This document shows positions 10,179 to 18,420 of a stretch of DNA of 58,326 nt, one piece after another; position 1 is the stretch's first letter, and each line of letters opens with the position of its first letter. This DNA is from Bacillus mobilis. Lineage in GTDB: Bacteria; Bacillota; Bacilli; Bacillales; Bacillaceae_G. The DNA is taken from the NCBI RefSeq assembly GCF_001884045.1, contig NZ_MACF01000024.1, positions 1-58,326 of the forward strand. The letters run 5' to 3'. The notes beneath the pieces are model-generated. The model was not told the DNA's origin and ran no database searches. It saw only the letters and a program-made list of their open reading frames with translations. Position numbers and translations under genes: made by a program.

Positions 10179-11636
10179 ATGGAAAAGCAAGTGAGAGTGC
10201 GCTATGCGCCAAGTCCAACAGGACACTTACATATCGGAAATGCGCGTACGGCATTATTTAATTATTTATTTGCTCGTCATCAAGATGGTAAGTTTATTAT
10301 TCGTATTGAAGATACTGATGTAAAACGTAATGTTGCTGGTGGAGAAGAAAGCCAATTAAAATACTTGAAATGGCTCGGTATGGACTGGGATGAAGGTGTT
10401 GATGTTGGTGGTGAATTTGGACCATATCGTCAAACAGAGCGTTTAGATATTTATAAAAAATTATATGAAGATTTACTAGAGCGTGGTTTAGCTTACAAAT
10501 GTTATATGACAGAAGAAGAGCTAGAAGCAGAACGTGAAGGACAAATCTCTCGTGGTGAAACACCTCGTTACGCAGGTAACCACCGTGATTTAACTGAAGC
10601 ACAAGAGAAAGAATTTGAAGCTGAGGGACGTATTCCAAGTATTCGTTTCCGTGTACCAGCTGACCATGATTACACATTTAAAGATATCGTAAAAGATGAA
10701 GTTGCATTCCATTCAAATGATTTCGGTGATTTCGTTATCGTGAAAAAAGATGGAATTCCAACTTATAACTTTGCGGTAGCAGTAGATGATCACTTAATGG
10801 AAATTACACACGTACTTCGTGGTGATGATCATATTTCAAATACGCCAAAACAAATGATGATTTATGAAGCTTTCGGTTGGGATATCCCGCAATTTGGTCA
10901 TATGACTTTAATTGTAAATGAAAGCCGTAAAAAATTAAGTAAGCGTGATGAATCTATTATTCAATTTATTGAGCAATATAAAGAGCTTGGATATCTTCCA
11001 GAAGCAATCTTTAACTTTATTGCACTACTAGGCTGGTCGCCAGTAGGAGAAGAAGAAATCTTCTCTCAAGAAGAGTTTATCAAAATGTTCGATGCAGCTC
11101 GTTTATCAAAATCACCTGCATTGTTTGATTCTCAAAAATTAAAATGGATGAACAACCAATATATGAAAAAGCAAGATTTAGATACGGTGGTAGAATTAAG
11201 CTTACCGCATTTAGTGAAAGCTGGACGTATAGGTGAGACTTTAAGTGAACAAGAACAAGCTTGGATTCGTGATGTAATTGCGTTATATCATGAACAAATG
11301 AGTTTTGGAGCTGAAATTGTAGAGCTTTCTGAAATGTTCTTCAAAGATCATGTTGATCATGAAGAAGAAGGACAAGAAGTATTAAAAGGTGAACAAGTAC
11401 CAGAAGTACTTCGCGCATTTGCTGGTCAAGTAGAAGCACTAGAAGCGATGGAACCAGCAGCAATTAAGGCTGCTATTAAAGCAGTTCAAAAGGAAACAGG
11501 TCATAAAGGTAAAAACTTATTTATGCCAATCCGTGTTGCAACTACTGGTCAAACACATGGTCCAGAGCTTCCTAATGCTATTGCACTTCTTGGAAAAGAA
11601 AAAGTTTTAAATCGTCTTCAAAAAGTAATTGGTTAA
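10179..11636 (+). CDS. gltX: GltX, glutamyl-tRNA synthetase
   Basis: GltX charges tRNA(Glu); in Bacillus it also mischarges tRNA(Gln) for later amidation (established for the group). I place the start at the ATG at 10179 (485 residues, family length) behind GGAAGGTG; an in-frame upstream TTG adds 11 residues not found in the family. Class I signatures are present: LHIGNAR (17-23, HIGH-type) and KLSKR (252-256, KMSKS-type). A TACAAT-like -10 at 10132-10137 may give it its own promoter. Its stop codon overlaps the -35 of the cysE T-box promoter. Confidence 0.97.
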   Translation: MEKQVRVRYAPSPTGHLHIGNARTALFNYLFARHQDGKFIIRIEDTDVKRNVAGGEESQLKYLKWLGMDWDEGVDVGGEFGPYRQTERLDIYKKLYEDLLERGLAYKCYMTEEELEAEREGQISRGETPRYAGNHRDLTEAQEKEFEAEGRIPSIRFRVPADHDYTFKDIVKDEVAFHSNDFGDFVIVKKDGIPTYNFAVAVDDHLMEITHVLRGDDHISNTPKQMMIYEAFGWDIPQFGHMTLIVNESRKKLSKRDESIIQFIEQYKELGYLPEAIFNFIALLGWSPVGEEEIFSQEEFIKMFDAARLSKSPALFDSQKLKWMNNQYMKKQDLDTVVELSLPHLVKAGRIGETLSEQEQAWIRDVIALYHEQMSFGAEIVELSEMFFKDHVDHEEEGQEVLKGEQVPEVLRAFAGQVEALEAMEPAAIKAAIKAVQKETGHKGKNLFMPIRVATTGQTHGPELPNAIALLGKEKVLNRLQKVIG

Positions 11637-11661
11637 CATTTTCTAGGTTTAGAAATATAAT
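11633..11661 (+). promoter_or_regulatory. SigA promoter of the cysE T-box operon
   Basis: TTAACA (11633-11638), 17 bp, TATAAT (11656-11661). The -35 overlaps the gltX stop codon. Confidence 0.85.
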
Positions 11662-11686
11662 AAGTATACTTAAAACCTAATAAGGA

Positions 11687-11957
11687 AAAGCGACGAGAAG
11701 GAGAAGTAGAAAATCAGGCTTTTTACAGAGAGAACCACCTTTAGGCTGGAAGTGGTTTATAAGCGGATTTTTGAAATGCCCCTTCGAGTCTTCTGCTGAA
11801 CAGCAAATTGTTTTGCGAAACGTCTTAGGGCGTAAAGTAAGCAGAAGCGGTGTACACCGTTATCAGAGATGAGTTTGAGGCTTTTTTTAGCCTAAACAGA
11901 GTGGAACCGCGCTTATAAGGCGTCTCTGTCAATATGACAGAGGCGTCTTTTTTTATA
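11687..11957 (+). promoter_or_regulatory. T-box riboswitch, cysteine-specific
   Basis: The leader has every expected T-box part. Stem I base pairs GACGAGAAGG-region bases (about 11692-11701) with CCTTCGAGTC (about 11781-11790). The AGTAGA / GAAA specifier-loop motif presents TGC (11777-11779), a cysteine codon. The T-box core AGAGTGGAACCGCG lies at 11898-11911, and a terminator at 11918-11957 has stem CTCTGTCA/TGACAGAG extended by GGCGT/GCGTC and a T-run. The TGGA of the core would pair with a tRNA ending in UCCA, fitting a U discriminator as in tRNA(Cys). Uncharged tRNA(Cys) should prevent termination and switch on cysE-cysS. Confidence 0.95.
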
Positions 11958-12068
11958 CCGTAAAACAGGATATGAGTATAAGTTTTATCTACGTGTATAA
12001 AGGTTTAGGGAGATAAGTAGGGAGTTAGTTCGCTCGAAAAAGCAGCCCATAAAGGGGAGGGAACATCG

Positions 12069-12734
12069 ATGTTTAAGAGGCTTCGGGAAGATATTGAAGT
12101 CGTTTTTGAACAGGATCCAGCGGCAAGAAGTTATTTCGAAGTCATTTTGACTTACTCTGGATTACATGCAGTTTGGGCACATCGAATTGCACATGCTTTT
12201 TATAAAAAGAATTTCTTCTTTATTGCACGTTGGATCTCACAAGTTAGTCGTTTCTTTACTGGCATTGAAATTCATCCAGGAGCAACAATTGGTCGTCGTT
12301 TTTTCATAGACCATGGAATGGGGGTTGTAATTGGAGAAACGTGCGAAATTGGTGATAATGTAACGATCTATCAAGGGGTTACATTAGGTGGTACGGGTAA
12401 AGAAAAGGGAAAGAGGCACCCTACAATTCAGGATAATGTATTAATTGCAACAGGTGCTAAAGTACTAGGTTCTATTACAGTTGGAGAGAATTCTAAAATT
12501 GGAGCGGGGTCTGTCGTATTAAAAGAAGTCCCTGCACATTCTACAGTTGTAGGTATACCTGGCCGAGTCGTTATTCAAAATGGAGTAAAGATCGGTCAAG
12601 AATTAAATCATTCTGACCTTCCAGACCCAATTTTTGATAAGTTAAAGGTCATGGAAGTAGAACTTGATAAATTGAAAAAACAACTTGAAGTAAAGGTAGA
12701 AAGGAAGGATAAAAATGACTATTCACATTTATAA
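12069..12734 (+). CDS. cysE: CysE, serine O-acetyltransferase
   Basis: CysE makes O-acetylserine from serine and acetyl-CoA, the first step of cysteine synthesis. The 221 residues have the helical N-terminal domain and a left-handed beta-helix of hexapeptide repeats (about 70-180), including [15 protein letters not shown] and the [15 protein letters not shown] loop with the active-site histidine region. A GGGGAGGGAA ribosome site precedes the ATG. Its 3' end overlaps cysS by 20 nt, and both lie behind the cysteine T-box, so cysteine synthesis and cysteine charging rise together. Confidence 0.97.
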   Translation: MFKRLREDIEVVFEQDPAARSYFEVILTYSGLHAVWAHRIAHAFYKKNFFFIARWISQVSRFFTGIEIHPGATIGRRFFIDHGMGVVIGETCEIGDNVTIYQGVTLGGTGKEKGKRHPTIQDNVLIATGAKVLGSITVGENSKIGAGSVVLKEVPAHSTVVGIPGRVVIQNGVKIGQELNHSDLPDPIFDKLKVMEVELDKLKKQLEVKVERKDKNDYSHL

Positions 12735-14112
12735 TACGTTAACGCGTCAAAAGGAAGAGTTTACTCCATTAGAAGAAAATAAGGTAAAGATGTATGTGTG
12801 CGGACCTACAGTGTATAACTATATTCACATTGGGAATGCAAGACCACCTATGGTATTTGATACGGTACGCCGTTATTTAGAATATAAAGGGTATGATGTG
12901 CAGTATGTATCTAACTTTACTGACGTAGATGATAAACTAATTAAAGCAGCAAATGAATTAGGTGAAGATGTGCCGACAATTGCTGACCGTTTCGTTGAGG
13001 CGTACTTTGAGGATGTAACAGCACTAGGTTGCAAACATGCAACGGTTCATCCGCGTGTAACGGAAAATATGGATATCATTATTGAATTTATTCAAGAACT
13101 TGTGAATAAAGGATATGCATATGAATCAGAAGGTGATGTGTACTTTAGAACGAAGGAATTCGAAGGGTACGGTAAATTATCGCATCAACCAATTGCAGAC
13201 TTACGTCACGGCGCGCGTATTGAAGTAGGAGAAAAGAAACAAGACCCTCTTGATTTTGCTCTATGGAAAGCTGCGAAAGAAGGAGAAATCTTCTGGGAAA
13301 GCCCTTGGGGGAAAGGTCGTCCAGGCTGGCATATTGAATGCTCGGCAATGGCGCGTAAATACTTAGGAGATACAATCGATATTCATGCTGGTGGTCAAGA
13401 CTTAGCATTTCCTCATCATGAGAATGAAATTGCACAGTCTGAGGCGTTAACTGGAAAAACATTTGCACGTTATTGGATGCACAATGGATATATTAATATT
13501 AATAATGAGAAGATGTCTAAGTCGCTGGGGAACTTCATTTTAGTTCACGATATCATTAAGCAATATGATCCACAGTTAATCAGATTCTTTATGCTATCGG
13601 TGCATTACCGTCACCCAATTAATTTCAGTGAAGAGTTATTACAAAGTACAAATAACGGACTGGAAAGAATTAAAACGGCTTACGGTAACTTAAAACACCG
13701 TATGGAAAGTAGTACCGATTTAACAGACCATAATGAGAATTGGTTAGCGGAACTGGAAAAATTCCAGACTGCATTTGAAGAAGCAATGAATGATGACTTC
13801 AACACTGCTAATGCAATCACTGAGTTATATAATGTAGCAAATCATGCGAATCAATATTTACTGGAAGAACATACGTCTAAAGTGGTAATTGAGGCATACG
13901 TAAAACAACTTGAAACATTATTTGATATTTTGGGGTTAGAATTAGCGCAAGACGAGTTGCTTGATGAAGAAATCGAGGCACTTATTCAAAAACGTATTGA
14001 AGCTCGTAAAAATCGTGATTTTGCATTGTCAGATCAAATTCGCGATGATTTAAAAGACCGTAATATTATTTTAGAAGATACCGCTCAAGGTACAAGATGG
14101 AAAAGAGGATAA
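12715..14112 (+). CDS. cysS: CysS, cysteinyl-tRNA synthetase
   Basis: CysS charges tRNA(Cys). The 465 residues show the class I motif HIGNARP (from 38), the KMSKS motif (266-270) and the zinc/cysteine-binding set C29, C209, H234 and E238. The start ATG lies within the end of cysE with an AAGGAAGG site 6 nt upstream. Overlap with cysE and shared control by the T-box indicate a single transcript. mrnC starts immediately after. Confidence 0.97.
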   Translation: MTIHIYNTLTRQKEEFTPLEENKVKMYVCGPTVYNYIHIGNARPPMVFDTVRRYLEYKGYDVQYVSNFTDVDDKLIKAANELGEDVPTIADRFVEAYFEDVTALGCKHATVHPRVTENMDIIIEFIQELVNKGYAYESEGDVYFRTKEFEGYGKLSHQPIADLRHGARIEVGEKKQDPLDFALWKAAKEGEIFWESPWGKGRPGWHIECSAMARKYLGDTIDIHAGGQDLAFPHHENEIAQSEALTGKTFARYWMHNGYININNEKMSKSLGNFILVHDIIKQYDPQLIRFFMLSVHYRHPINFSEELLQSTNNGLERIKTAYGNLKHRMESSTDLTDHNENWLAELEKFQTAFEEAMNDDFNTANAITELYNVANHANQYLLEEHTSKVVIEAYVKQLETLFDILGLELAQDELLDEEIEALIQKRIEARKNRDFALSDQIRDDLKDRNIILEDTAQGTRWKRG

Positions 14113-14114
14113 GA

Positions 14115-14522
14115 ATGATTGATGCAAAGCAATTAAACAGCTTAGCGTTAGCATACATGGGTGATGCGGTATATGAACAATATATCCGCTATCACCTACT
14201 CCAAAAAGGGAAAGTTCGTCCTAACCAATTACATCGATTAGGGACAAACTTTGTTTCGGCAAAAGCACAGGCGAAAGTTGTTTATCATTTATTAGAGACA
14301 GCATTTTTAACTGAGGAAGAAGAAGCAGTACTAAGAAGAGGGCGTAATGCAAATTCAGGTACTGTTCCGAAAAACACGGATGTACAAACATATCGACATA
14401 GTACAGCTTTTGAAGCGCTAATTGGCTATCATCACTTATTAAATAATCGCGAAAGATTAGACGAAATTGTATATAAAGCAATTGCTGTTTTAGAAGAAAA
14501 GGAAGGGGGCACATCATCATGA
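14115..14522 (+). CDS. mrnC: MrnC, Mini-RNase III
   Basis: MrnC cleaves double-stranded precursor ends to mature 23S rRNA. The 135-residue product begins [21 protein letters not shown], an RNase III catalytic-domain fold without the double-stranded RNA-binding domain. Asp in YMGDAVYE is the conserved catalytic acid. I choose the ATG at 14115; an in-frame ATG at 14097 lies inside cysS and adds six residues. The stop overlaps the rlmB start (ATGA), indicating coupling of two rRNA-related genes. Confidence 0.93.
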   Translation: MIDAKQLNSLALAYMGDAVYEQYIRYHLLQKGKVRPNQLHRLGTNFVSAKAQAKVVYHLLETAFLTEEEEAVLRRGRNANSGTVPKNTDVQTYRHSTAFEALIGYHHLLNNRERLDEIVYKAIAVLEEKEGGTSS

Positions 14523-15262
14523 GTAGTGAATATATTATCGGACGTAACCCTGTAATTGAAGCGTTACGATCAGGAAGAGATATTAATAAAATTTGGATCG
14601 CAGAAGGTGCTGCCAAAGGACAAGTACAAATTGTACTAGCACTAGCGAAAGAAAATAAGGTTATTTTACAACATGCACCAAAGAAGAAGTTAGATCAATT
14701 AGTTGAGGGGAACCATCAAGGTGTAATTGCTCAAGTGGCTGCGTATCAATATGCTGAGCTAGAAGATCTATTTAAAGTAGCAGAGAAGCGTAATGAAGAT
14801 CCGTTCTTCTTAATTTTAGATGAAATTGAAGACCCACATAACCTAGGTTCTATTATGCGTACTGCGGATGCAACAGGAGCTCATGGAATTATTATTCCGA
14901 AGAGAAGAGCTGTGGGACTTACAGCATCAGTTGCGAAAGCATCGACTGGAGCAATTGAATATATTCCTGTTGCACGTGTAACGAATTTATCTCGTACCAT
15001 TGATGAGTTAAAAGAACGTGGACTTTGGATTGCTGGTACAGATGCAAAAGGGAAAACGGATTACCGTAATTTAGATGGTAAAATGCCAATTGGATTAGTA
15101 ATTGGAAGTGAAGGAAAAGGTATGAGTCGTATTATTGGTGAAAAATGTGATTTCCTAATTACTTTACCGATGGTGGGTAAAGTTACATCCTTAAATGCTT
15201 CAGTAGCCGCAAGTTTGTTAATGTATGAGGTATATCGTAAGCGTCACGAAATTGGTAAATAA
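14519..15262 (+). CDS. rlmB: RlmB, SPOUT-family 2'-O-ribose RNA methyltransferase
   Basis: This TrmH/SpoU-family enzyme is the homologue of the 23S rRNA Gm2251 methylase. The 247 residues have an N-terminal substrate-binding domain (about 1-80) and a knotted SPOUT domain with [16 protein letters not shown] (motif 1, Asn/Arg), [10 protein letters not shown] (motif 2) and [13 protein letters not shown] (motif 3). It overlaps mrnC by 4 nt with a GGAAGGGGG site upstream and lies 3 nt before rae1. The exact target site is inferred from the family. Confidence 0.93.
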   Translation: MSSEYIIGRNPVIEALRSGRDINKIWIAEGAAKGQVQIVLALAKENKVILQHAPKKKLDQLVEGNHQGVIAQVAAYQYAELEDLFKVAEKRNEDPFFLILDEIEDPHNLGSIMRTADATGAHGIIIPKRRAVGLTASVAKASTGAIEYIPVARVTNLSRTIDELKERGLWIAGTDAKGKTDYRNLDGKMPIGLVIGSEGKGMSRIIGEKCDFLITLPMVGKVTSLNASVAASLLMYEVYRKRHEIGK

Positions 15263-15265
15263 AAA

Positions 15266-15778
15266 ATGAACGATATTTTAATCGTTGACGGTTACAACAT
15301 TATCGGAGCTTGGGGAGACTTGAAGAAACTACGGGATGTAGATTTGCAATCATCAAGGGATGCACTGATTGATAAGATGGCGGATTACCAAGGATACACT
15401 GGTACAAAGGTAATGATAGTCTTTGATGCTTATACAGTACAAGGCATTGAAAAAAAGATGAAACAATCGCGTGTGGAAGTCATATTCACGAGAAAGAATC
15501 AAACTGCAGATGAAAAGATAGAGCAACTAGCGATTGAGCTTAGGAATATAAATACGCAAATATATGTTGCGACTTCTGATTATACGGAACAATGGGTTAT
15601 ATTTGCGCAAGGTGCTCTTCGGAAATCTGCACGTGAATTAGAGCTGGAAGTACAAGCGATGGAGCAACAAGTAAGAAGGCGTACGCAAGACACAAAAGAA
15701 AAGCAACCCGCCATGCGAAAGATATTTAGTAAAGATATTACAGAAAAATTAGAAAAATTAAGAAGAGGAGAGCGTTGA
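15266..15778 (+). CDS. rae1: Rae1 (YacP), ribosome-associated NYN-domain endoribonuclease
   Basis: In B. subtilis this protein enters the ribosomal A site and cuts certain mRNAs in a translation-dependent way. The 170 residues form an NYN/PIN-like nuclease domain starting ILIVDGYNIIGAWGD, with the acidic Asp8 typical of the active site, and the TRKNQTADEKIEQL segment. The C-terminal tail is basic (TRRRTQ, KEKQPAMRK). It has almost no Shine-Dalgarno sequence and starts 3 nt after rlmB, so translational coupling is likely. The last codons form part of the terminator. Confidence 0.92.
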   Translation: MNDILIVDGYNIIGAWGDLKKLRDVDLQSSRDALIDKMADYQGYTGTKVMIVFDAYTVQGIEKKMKQSRVEVIFTRKNQTADEKIEQLAIELRNINTQIYVATSDYTEQWVIFAQGALRKSARELELEVQAMEQQVRRRTQDTKEKQPAMRKIFSKDITEKLEKLRRGER

Positions 15779-15802
15779 AGCATTGACGCTCTTTATCTTT
15801 TT
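15769..15802 (+). terminator. Terminator after rae1
   Basis: AGAGCGT (15769-15775) pairs with ACGCTCT (15786-15792), followed by TTATCTTTTT. The 5' arm covers the last rae1 codons; the 3' arm contains the -35 of the sigH promoter. Confidence 0.8.
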
Positions 15803-15812
15803 ACTGTATAAT
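15783..15812 (+). promoter_or_regulatory. SigA promoter of sigH
   Basis: TTGACG (15783-15788), 18 bp, TATAAT (15807-15812). The -35 lies inside the preceding terminator hairpin. Confidence 0.85.
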
Positions 15813-15845
15813 ATTGCTAAATAAATAGCGGTCGGAGGGATCAAG

Positions 15846-16505
15846 GTGGAAGCAGGCTTCGTAAGTGTAGGCGACGTTACATTTCGTGATTTAGAGGATG
15901 AGGCAATCGTTGAGTTAGTTCGAAAAGGTAATACTGACGCTCTAGAATATTTGATTCACAAATATAAGAACTTTGTTCGCGCGAAATCAAGATCTTATTT
16001 CTTAGTGGGTGCCGATCGAGAAGATATTGTTCAAGAAGGTATGATTGGATTGTTTAAAGCGATTCGTGATTATAAAGAGGACAAGCTGTCTTCATTCAAA
16101 GCATTTGCTGAACTGTGTATCACTCGACAAATTATTACCGCTATTAAAACAGCAACAAGGCAAAAACATATCCCGTTAAATTCATATGTTTCTTTAGATA
16201 AGCCGATTTATGATGAAGAATCTGATCGGACATTATTAGATGTTATTTCGGAAGCGAAGGTAACGGATCCTGAAGAAATGATTATAAGTCAGGAAGAATA
16301 TACAGACATAGAATCTAAAATATCTGAATTATTAAGCGATTTAGAAAGAAAAGTTCTTTCTTTATATCTAGATGGTCGTTCTTATCAAGAGATTTCGGAA
16401 CAGTTAAATAGACATGTGAAATCTATTGATAACGCTTTACAGAGGGTAAAGCGGAAATTGGAACGATATATGGAAATGAGAGAGAGTACTACGTTAAATT
16501 CATAA
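15846..16505 (+). CDS. sigH: SigH (Spo0H), RNA polymerase sigma factor for the transition to sporulation
   Basis: SigH directs genes of stationary phase and early sporulation. The 219 residues contain region 2 (FVRAKSRSYFLVGADRED...) with the core-binding helix DIVQEGMIGLFKAIRDY, and region 4 (about 160-210) with the helix-turn-helix SYQEISEQLNRHVKSIDNAL. I use a GTG start at 15846, 7 nt after GGAGGGA. It has a SigA-type promoter of its own and a terminator, so it is monocistronic here. AbrB repression is known in B. subtilis; I cannot identify an AbrB site by eye. Confidence 0.97.
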   Translation: MEAGFVSVGDVTFRDLEDEAIVELVRKGNTDALEYLIHKYKNFVRAKSRSYFLVGADREDIVQEGMIGLFKAIRDYKEDKLSSFKAFAELCITRQIITAIKTATRQKHIPLNSYVSLDKPIYDEESDRTLLDVISEAKVTDPEEMIISQEEYTDIESKISELLSDLERKVLSLYLDGRSYQEISEQLNRHVKSIDNALQRVKRKLERYMEMRESTTLNS

Positions 16506-16512
16506 TAAATAC

Positions 16513-16545
16513 TACAGGTGTAAAAAATCACCTGTTTTCTTTTTG
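16513..16545 (+). terminator. Terminator after sigH
   Basis: ACAGGTG/CACCTGT stem (16514-16520, 16529-16535) with an A-rich loop and a TTTTCTTTTT tail. Confidence 0.9.
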
Positions 16546-16568
16546 TAGAGAGTACAAAAGGCATGTCA

Positions 16569-16598
16569 TTGACATTGTCTTTTGTTGTATGATACATT
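16569..16598 (+). promoter_or_regulatory. Probable promoter of rpmG-secE
   Basis: A perfect TTGACA (16569-16574) is followed by a TATGATACATT stretch; the best-spaced -10 is ATACAT or TACATT (17-18 bp). The -35 is strong, but the exact -10 is uncertain. Confidence 0.6.
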
Positions 16599-16633
16599 TT
16601 TAGGGACATAATGTTACAAGGTTGGTGTAACTA

Positions 16634-16780
16634 ATGAGGAAAAAAGTTGTACTCTCATGTGAAGAGTGTAAAAATCGAAACTACTCTACGATGAAAGATA
16701 CGAGCTCAGTAGAGCGACTTGAAATAAAGAAGTTTTGTAAAACATGCAATCAGCATACAGTTCACAAGGAAACAAAATAA
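16634..16780 (+). CDS. rpmG: Ribosomal protein L33 (zinc-ribbon form)
   Basis: This small gene encodes 48 residues that begin [12 protein letters not shown]. Two CxxC pairs (C9-x2-C12 and C35-x2-C38) make it the zinc-containing C+ form of L33, part of the large subunit near the E site. It sits between sigH and secE as in other Bacillus. B. cereus-type genomes have more than one L33 gene; this is the secE-linked copy. A GGTTGG sequence before ATG serves as a weak ribosome site. Confidence 0.9.
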   Translation: MRKKVVLSCEECKNRNYSTMKDTSSVERLEIKKFCKTCNQHTVHKETK

Positions 16781-16812
16781 ATAATTGAAATAATACACTG
16801 GAGGTCCCGTAG

Positions 16813-16992
16813 ATGCGTTTAACGAACTTTTTCGGCGATGTAGGTCGCGAAATGAAAAAAGTAAGTTGGCCTAAAAAAGATGAATTACTCCGTTCAACAG
16901 CGACTGTTATCGCTACAGTTGTCTTCTTTGCGATTTTCTTCGCAGTAGTTGATATGGGCATTTCTTCTTTAATTCGGTTAATTCTTGGTTAA
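16813..16992 (+). CDS. secE: SecE, preprotein translocase subunit
   Basis: SecE clamps SecY in the SecYEG channel. The 59-residue product is the short, single-span Gram-positive form. An amphipathic N-terminal part has the conserved FFGDVGREMKKVSWPKKDEL signature (WP at 19-20), followed by one membrane helix (about 29-55). A CTGGAGGTCCCG ribosome site precedes the ATG. It follows rpmG by 32 nt; a promoter and a hairpin separate it from nusG. Confidence 0.93.
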   Translation: MRLTNFFGDVGREMKKVSWPKKDELLRSTATVIATVVFFAIFFAVVDMGISSLIRLILG

Positions 16993-16995
16993 TTC

Positions 16996-17026
16996 TTGAA
17001 TAAGAAGCACTTATCCATGATATAAT
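16996..17026 (+). promoter_or_regulatory. Probable promoter of nusG
   Basis: A perfect TATAAT (17021-17026) with TTGAAT (16996-17001) 19 bp upstream. The spacing is long, so a shifted -35 is possible. Confidence 0.6.
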
Positions 17027-17045
17027 GTTATTTATAAGAACTGTG

Positions 17046-17071
17046 TAAAAGCCCGGTGAACGGGTTTTTTC
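17046..17071 (+). terminator. Terminator or attenuator hairpin ahead of nusG
   Basis: AAAA(G)CCCG pairs with CGGGTTTT around a GTGAA loop (17047-17068) and runs into TTTTTT. It lies downstream of the nusG promoter, so transcripts started there would meet it within about 35 nt. Confidence 0.7.
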
Positions 17072-17123
17072 ATTTGCGCAAAAAAATGTACGTCAGGGAG
17101 GGAAGGACGCTCGTCCTAAATGA

Positions 17124-17657
17124 ATGGAAAAAAGTTGGTATGTTGTCCATACTTATTCTGGATATGAAAATAAAGTAAAAGCAAACCTGGAGAAACGTGT
17201 AGAATCAATGGGTATGCAAGATAAAATTTTCCGTGTTGTTGTCCCGGAAGAAGTAGAAGTAGAAATGAAAAACGGTAAAGAAAAATTAATGAAAAGAAAA
17301 GTGTTCCCAGGTTATGTATTAGTAGAATTAATCATGACTGATGACTCTTGGTATGTTGTACGTAATACACCAGGTGTAACTGGGTTCGTTGGTTCTTCTG
17401 GTTCTGGATCTAAACCATCACCTCTATTAGAAGAGGAAGTTGTTACCATTATGAAGCATATGGGAATGGACAACGAAGTGGTTGATTTCGACTTTGAACT
17501 TCATGAAACAGTGCGTGTAAATGAAGGACCATTCGCAGATTATACAGGTGCTATTGAAGAAATTGATGTGGAGAAGAAAAAGGTTAGCGTGCTTGTGGAC
17601 ATGTTCGGTCGCGAGACTCCAGTTGAACTTGACTTCCATCAAATTGAAAAATTATAA
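17124..17657 (+). CDS. nusG: NusG, transcription elongation and pausing factor
   Basis: NusG binds the RNA polymerase clamp and modulates pausing and termination. The 177 residues have the NGN domain (about 1-115, starting SWYVVHTYSGYENKVKANL) and a C-terminal KOW domain (about 125-177, VNEGPFADYTGAIEEID). The start at 17124 matches the family N-terminus. The GGGAGGGAAGGA ribosome site (17096-17107) is about 16 nt upstream, too far for a linear reading; a small hairpin (17104-17117) between them may bring it closer. Confidence 0.96.
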   Translation: MEKSWYVVHTYSGYENKVKANLEKRVESMGMQDKIFRVVVPEEVEVEMKNGKEKLMKRKVFPGYVLVELIMTDDSWYVVRNTPGVTGFVGSSGSGSKPSPLLEEEVVTIMKHMGMDNEVVDFDFELHETVRVNEGPFADYTGAIEEIDVEKKKVSVLVDMFGRETPVELDFHQIEKL

Positions 17658-17665
17658 AATGAAAC

Positions 17666-17694
17666 TTGAAATGAATTGTAAAAAGTGATAATAT
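17666..17694 (+). promoter_or_regulatory. Probable SigA promoter of rplK-rplA
   Basis: TTGAAA (17666-17671), 17 bp, TAATAT (17689-17694), directly after nusG. Confidence 0.65.
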
Positions 17695-17707
17695 CTTTTA
17701 AGTCAGT

Positions 17708-17734
17708 ACGTCTTCGTTATCGGAGACGTTTTTT
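17708..17734 (+). terminator. Terminator-like hairpin at the start of the rplK leader
   Basis: A 9-bp stem with one G-T pair (ACGTCTTCG / CGGAGACGT, 17708-17716 and 17721-17729), TTAT loop and TTTTTT. It ends nusG transcription, but it also lies just downstream of the rplK promoter. Confidence 0.85.
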
Positions 17735-17739
17735 GAAAG

Positions 17740-17816
17740 ATTTTATCCTTACAGATAAAATATGACGTGGGAGGGCAAATCACTGTCCAATTGACCACAT
17801 CACGGACTTAAGGAGG
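17740..17816 (+). promoter_or_regulatory. rplK leader with L1-stalk-like element
   Basis: An 8-bp hairpin (ATTTTATC/GATAAAAT, 17740-17761) precedes a second element: ACGTGGGAGG (17765-17774) and ACCACAT (17794-17800), whose GTGG and CCAC can pair, flanked by further A-T and G-C pairs around a C/A mismatch. The GTGGGAGG...ACCAC combination is also in the L1 stalk (helix 76 region) of 23S rRNA. It sits just before the rplK ribosome site, so it is a candidate L1 translational repressor site. Confidence 0.6.
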
Positions 17817-17824
17817 TGTGTCTC

Positions 17825-18250
17825 GTGGCTAAAAAGGTAATTAAAATGGTAAAGCTTCAAATTCCTGCAGGTAAAGCTAACCCAGCTCCACCAGTTGGTC
17901 CAGCATTAGGACAAGCAGGTGTTAACATCATGGGCTTCTGTAAAGAGTTTAACGCTCGTACAGCTGATCAAGCTGGTCTTATCATCCCTGTTGAAATTAC
18001 GGTATTTGAGGACCGTTCATTCACTTTCATTACTAAAACTCCTCCTGCTGCTGTTCTTCTTAAGAAAGTAGCTGGTATTGAGTCTGGTTCTGGTGAACCA
18101 AACCGTAATAAAGTGGCAACTGTTAAGCGTGATAAAGTACGCGAAATCGCTGAAACTAAAATGCCTGACCTAAACGCTGCTAGCGTAGAAGCTGCAATGC
18201 GTATGGTTGAAGGTACTGCACGCAGTATGGGCATCGTTATCGAAGACTAA
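17825..18250 (+). CDS. rplK: Ribosomal protein L11
   Basis: L11 forms the GTPase-associated centre with L10 and L7/L12 and is needed for RelA activation. The GTG at 17825 gives 141 residues (family length), behind AAGGAGGTG; the in-frame upstream start would place the ribosome site inside the gene. Visible are the [23 protein letters not shown]-terminal domain with the proline-rich thiopeptide-binding region (about 19-27) and the C-terminal RNA-binding domain ending in [14 protein letters not shown]. It heads the rplK-rplA pair. Confidence 0.97.
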
Positions 18251-18268
18251 TTCGATTTGTTTTTTTAA

Positions 18269-18310
18269 AAAGGTTGCGGGTCTGGAATTCCAATTCGCAA
18301 CCTTTATTAT
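18269..18310 (+). terminator. Hairpin between rplK and rplA
   Basis: A 10-bp perfect stem (AAAGGTTGCG / CGCAACCTTT, 18269-18278 and 18296-18305) encloses a 17-nt loop. The tail is only TTTATTAT, so it may act as a partial terminator or a processing site and not a full stop. Confidence 0.6.
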
Positions 18311-18353
18311 CGTAAATGATTATCGTTTTTAAATAAATGGATGGCGCGCGTCC

Positions 18354-18420
18354 TCAGGTTATACCTGAAAATAAGCGTAAACGTGGGAGGTTATTCCGCT
18401 AAAACCACATTCGAGGAGGA
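18354..18420 (+). promoter_or_regulatory. rplA leader with second L1-stalk-like element
   Basis: A small hairpin TCAGGT/ACCTGA (18354-18368) is followed by ACGTGGGAGG (18381-18390) and ACCACAT (18404-18410), the same pair of blocks as in the rplK leader, ending 2 nt before the GAGGAGGA ribosome site. GTGG pairs with CCAC, and the flanking pair changes from G-C in rplK to A-T here, which supports a shared structure. Confidence 0.6.
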
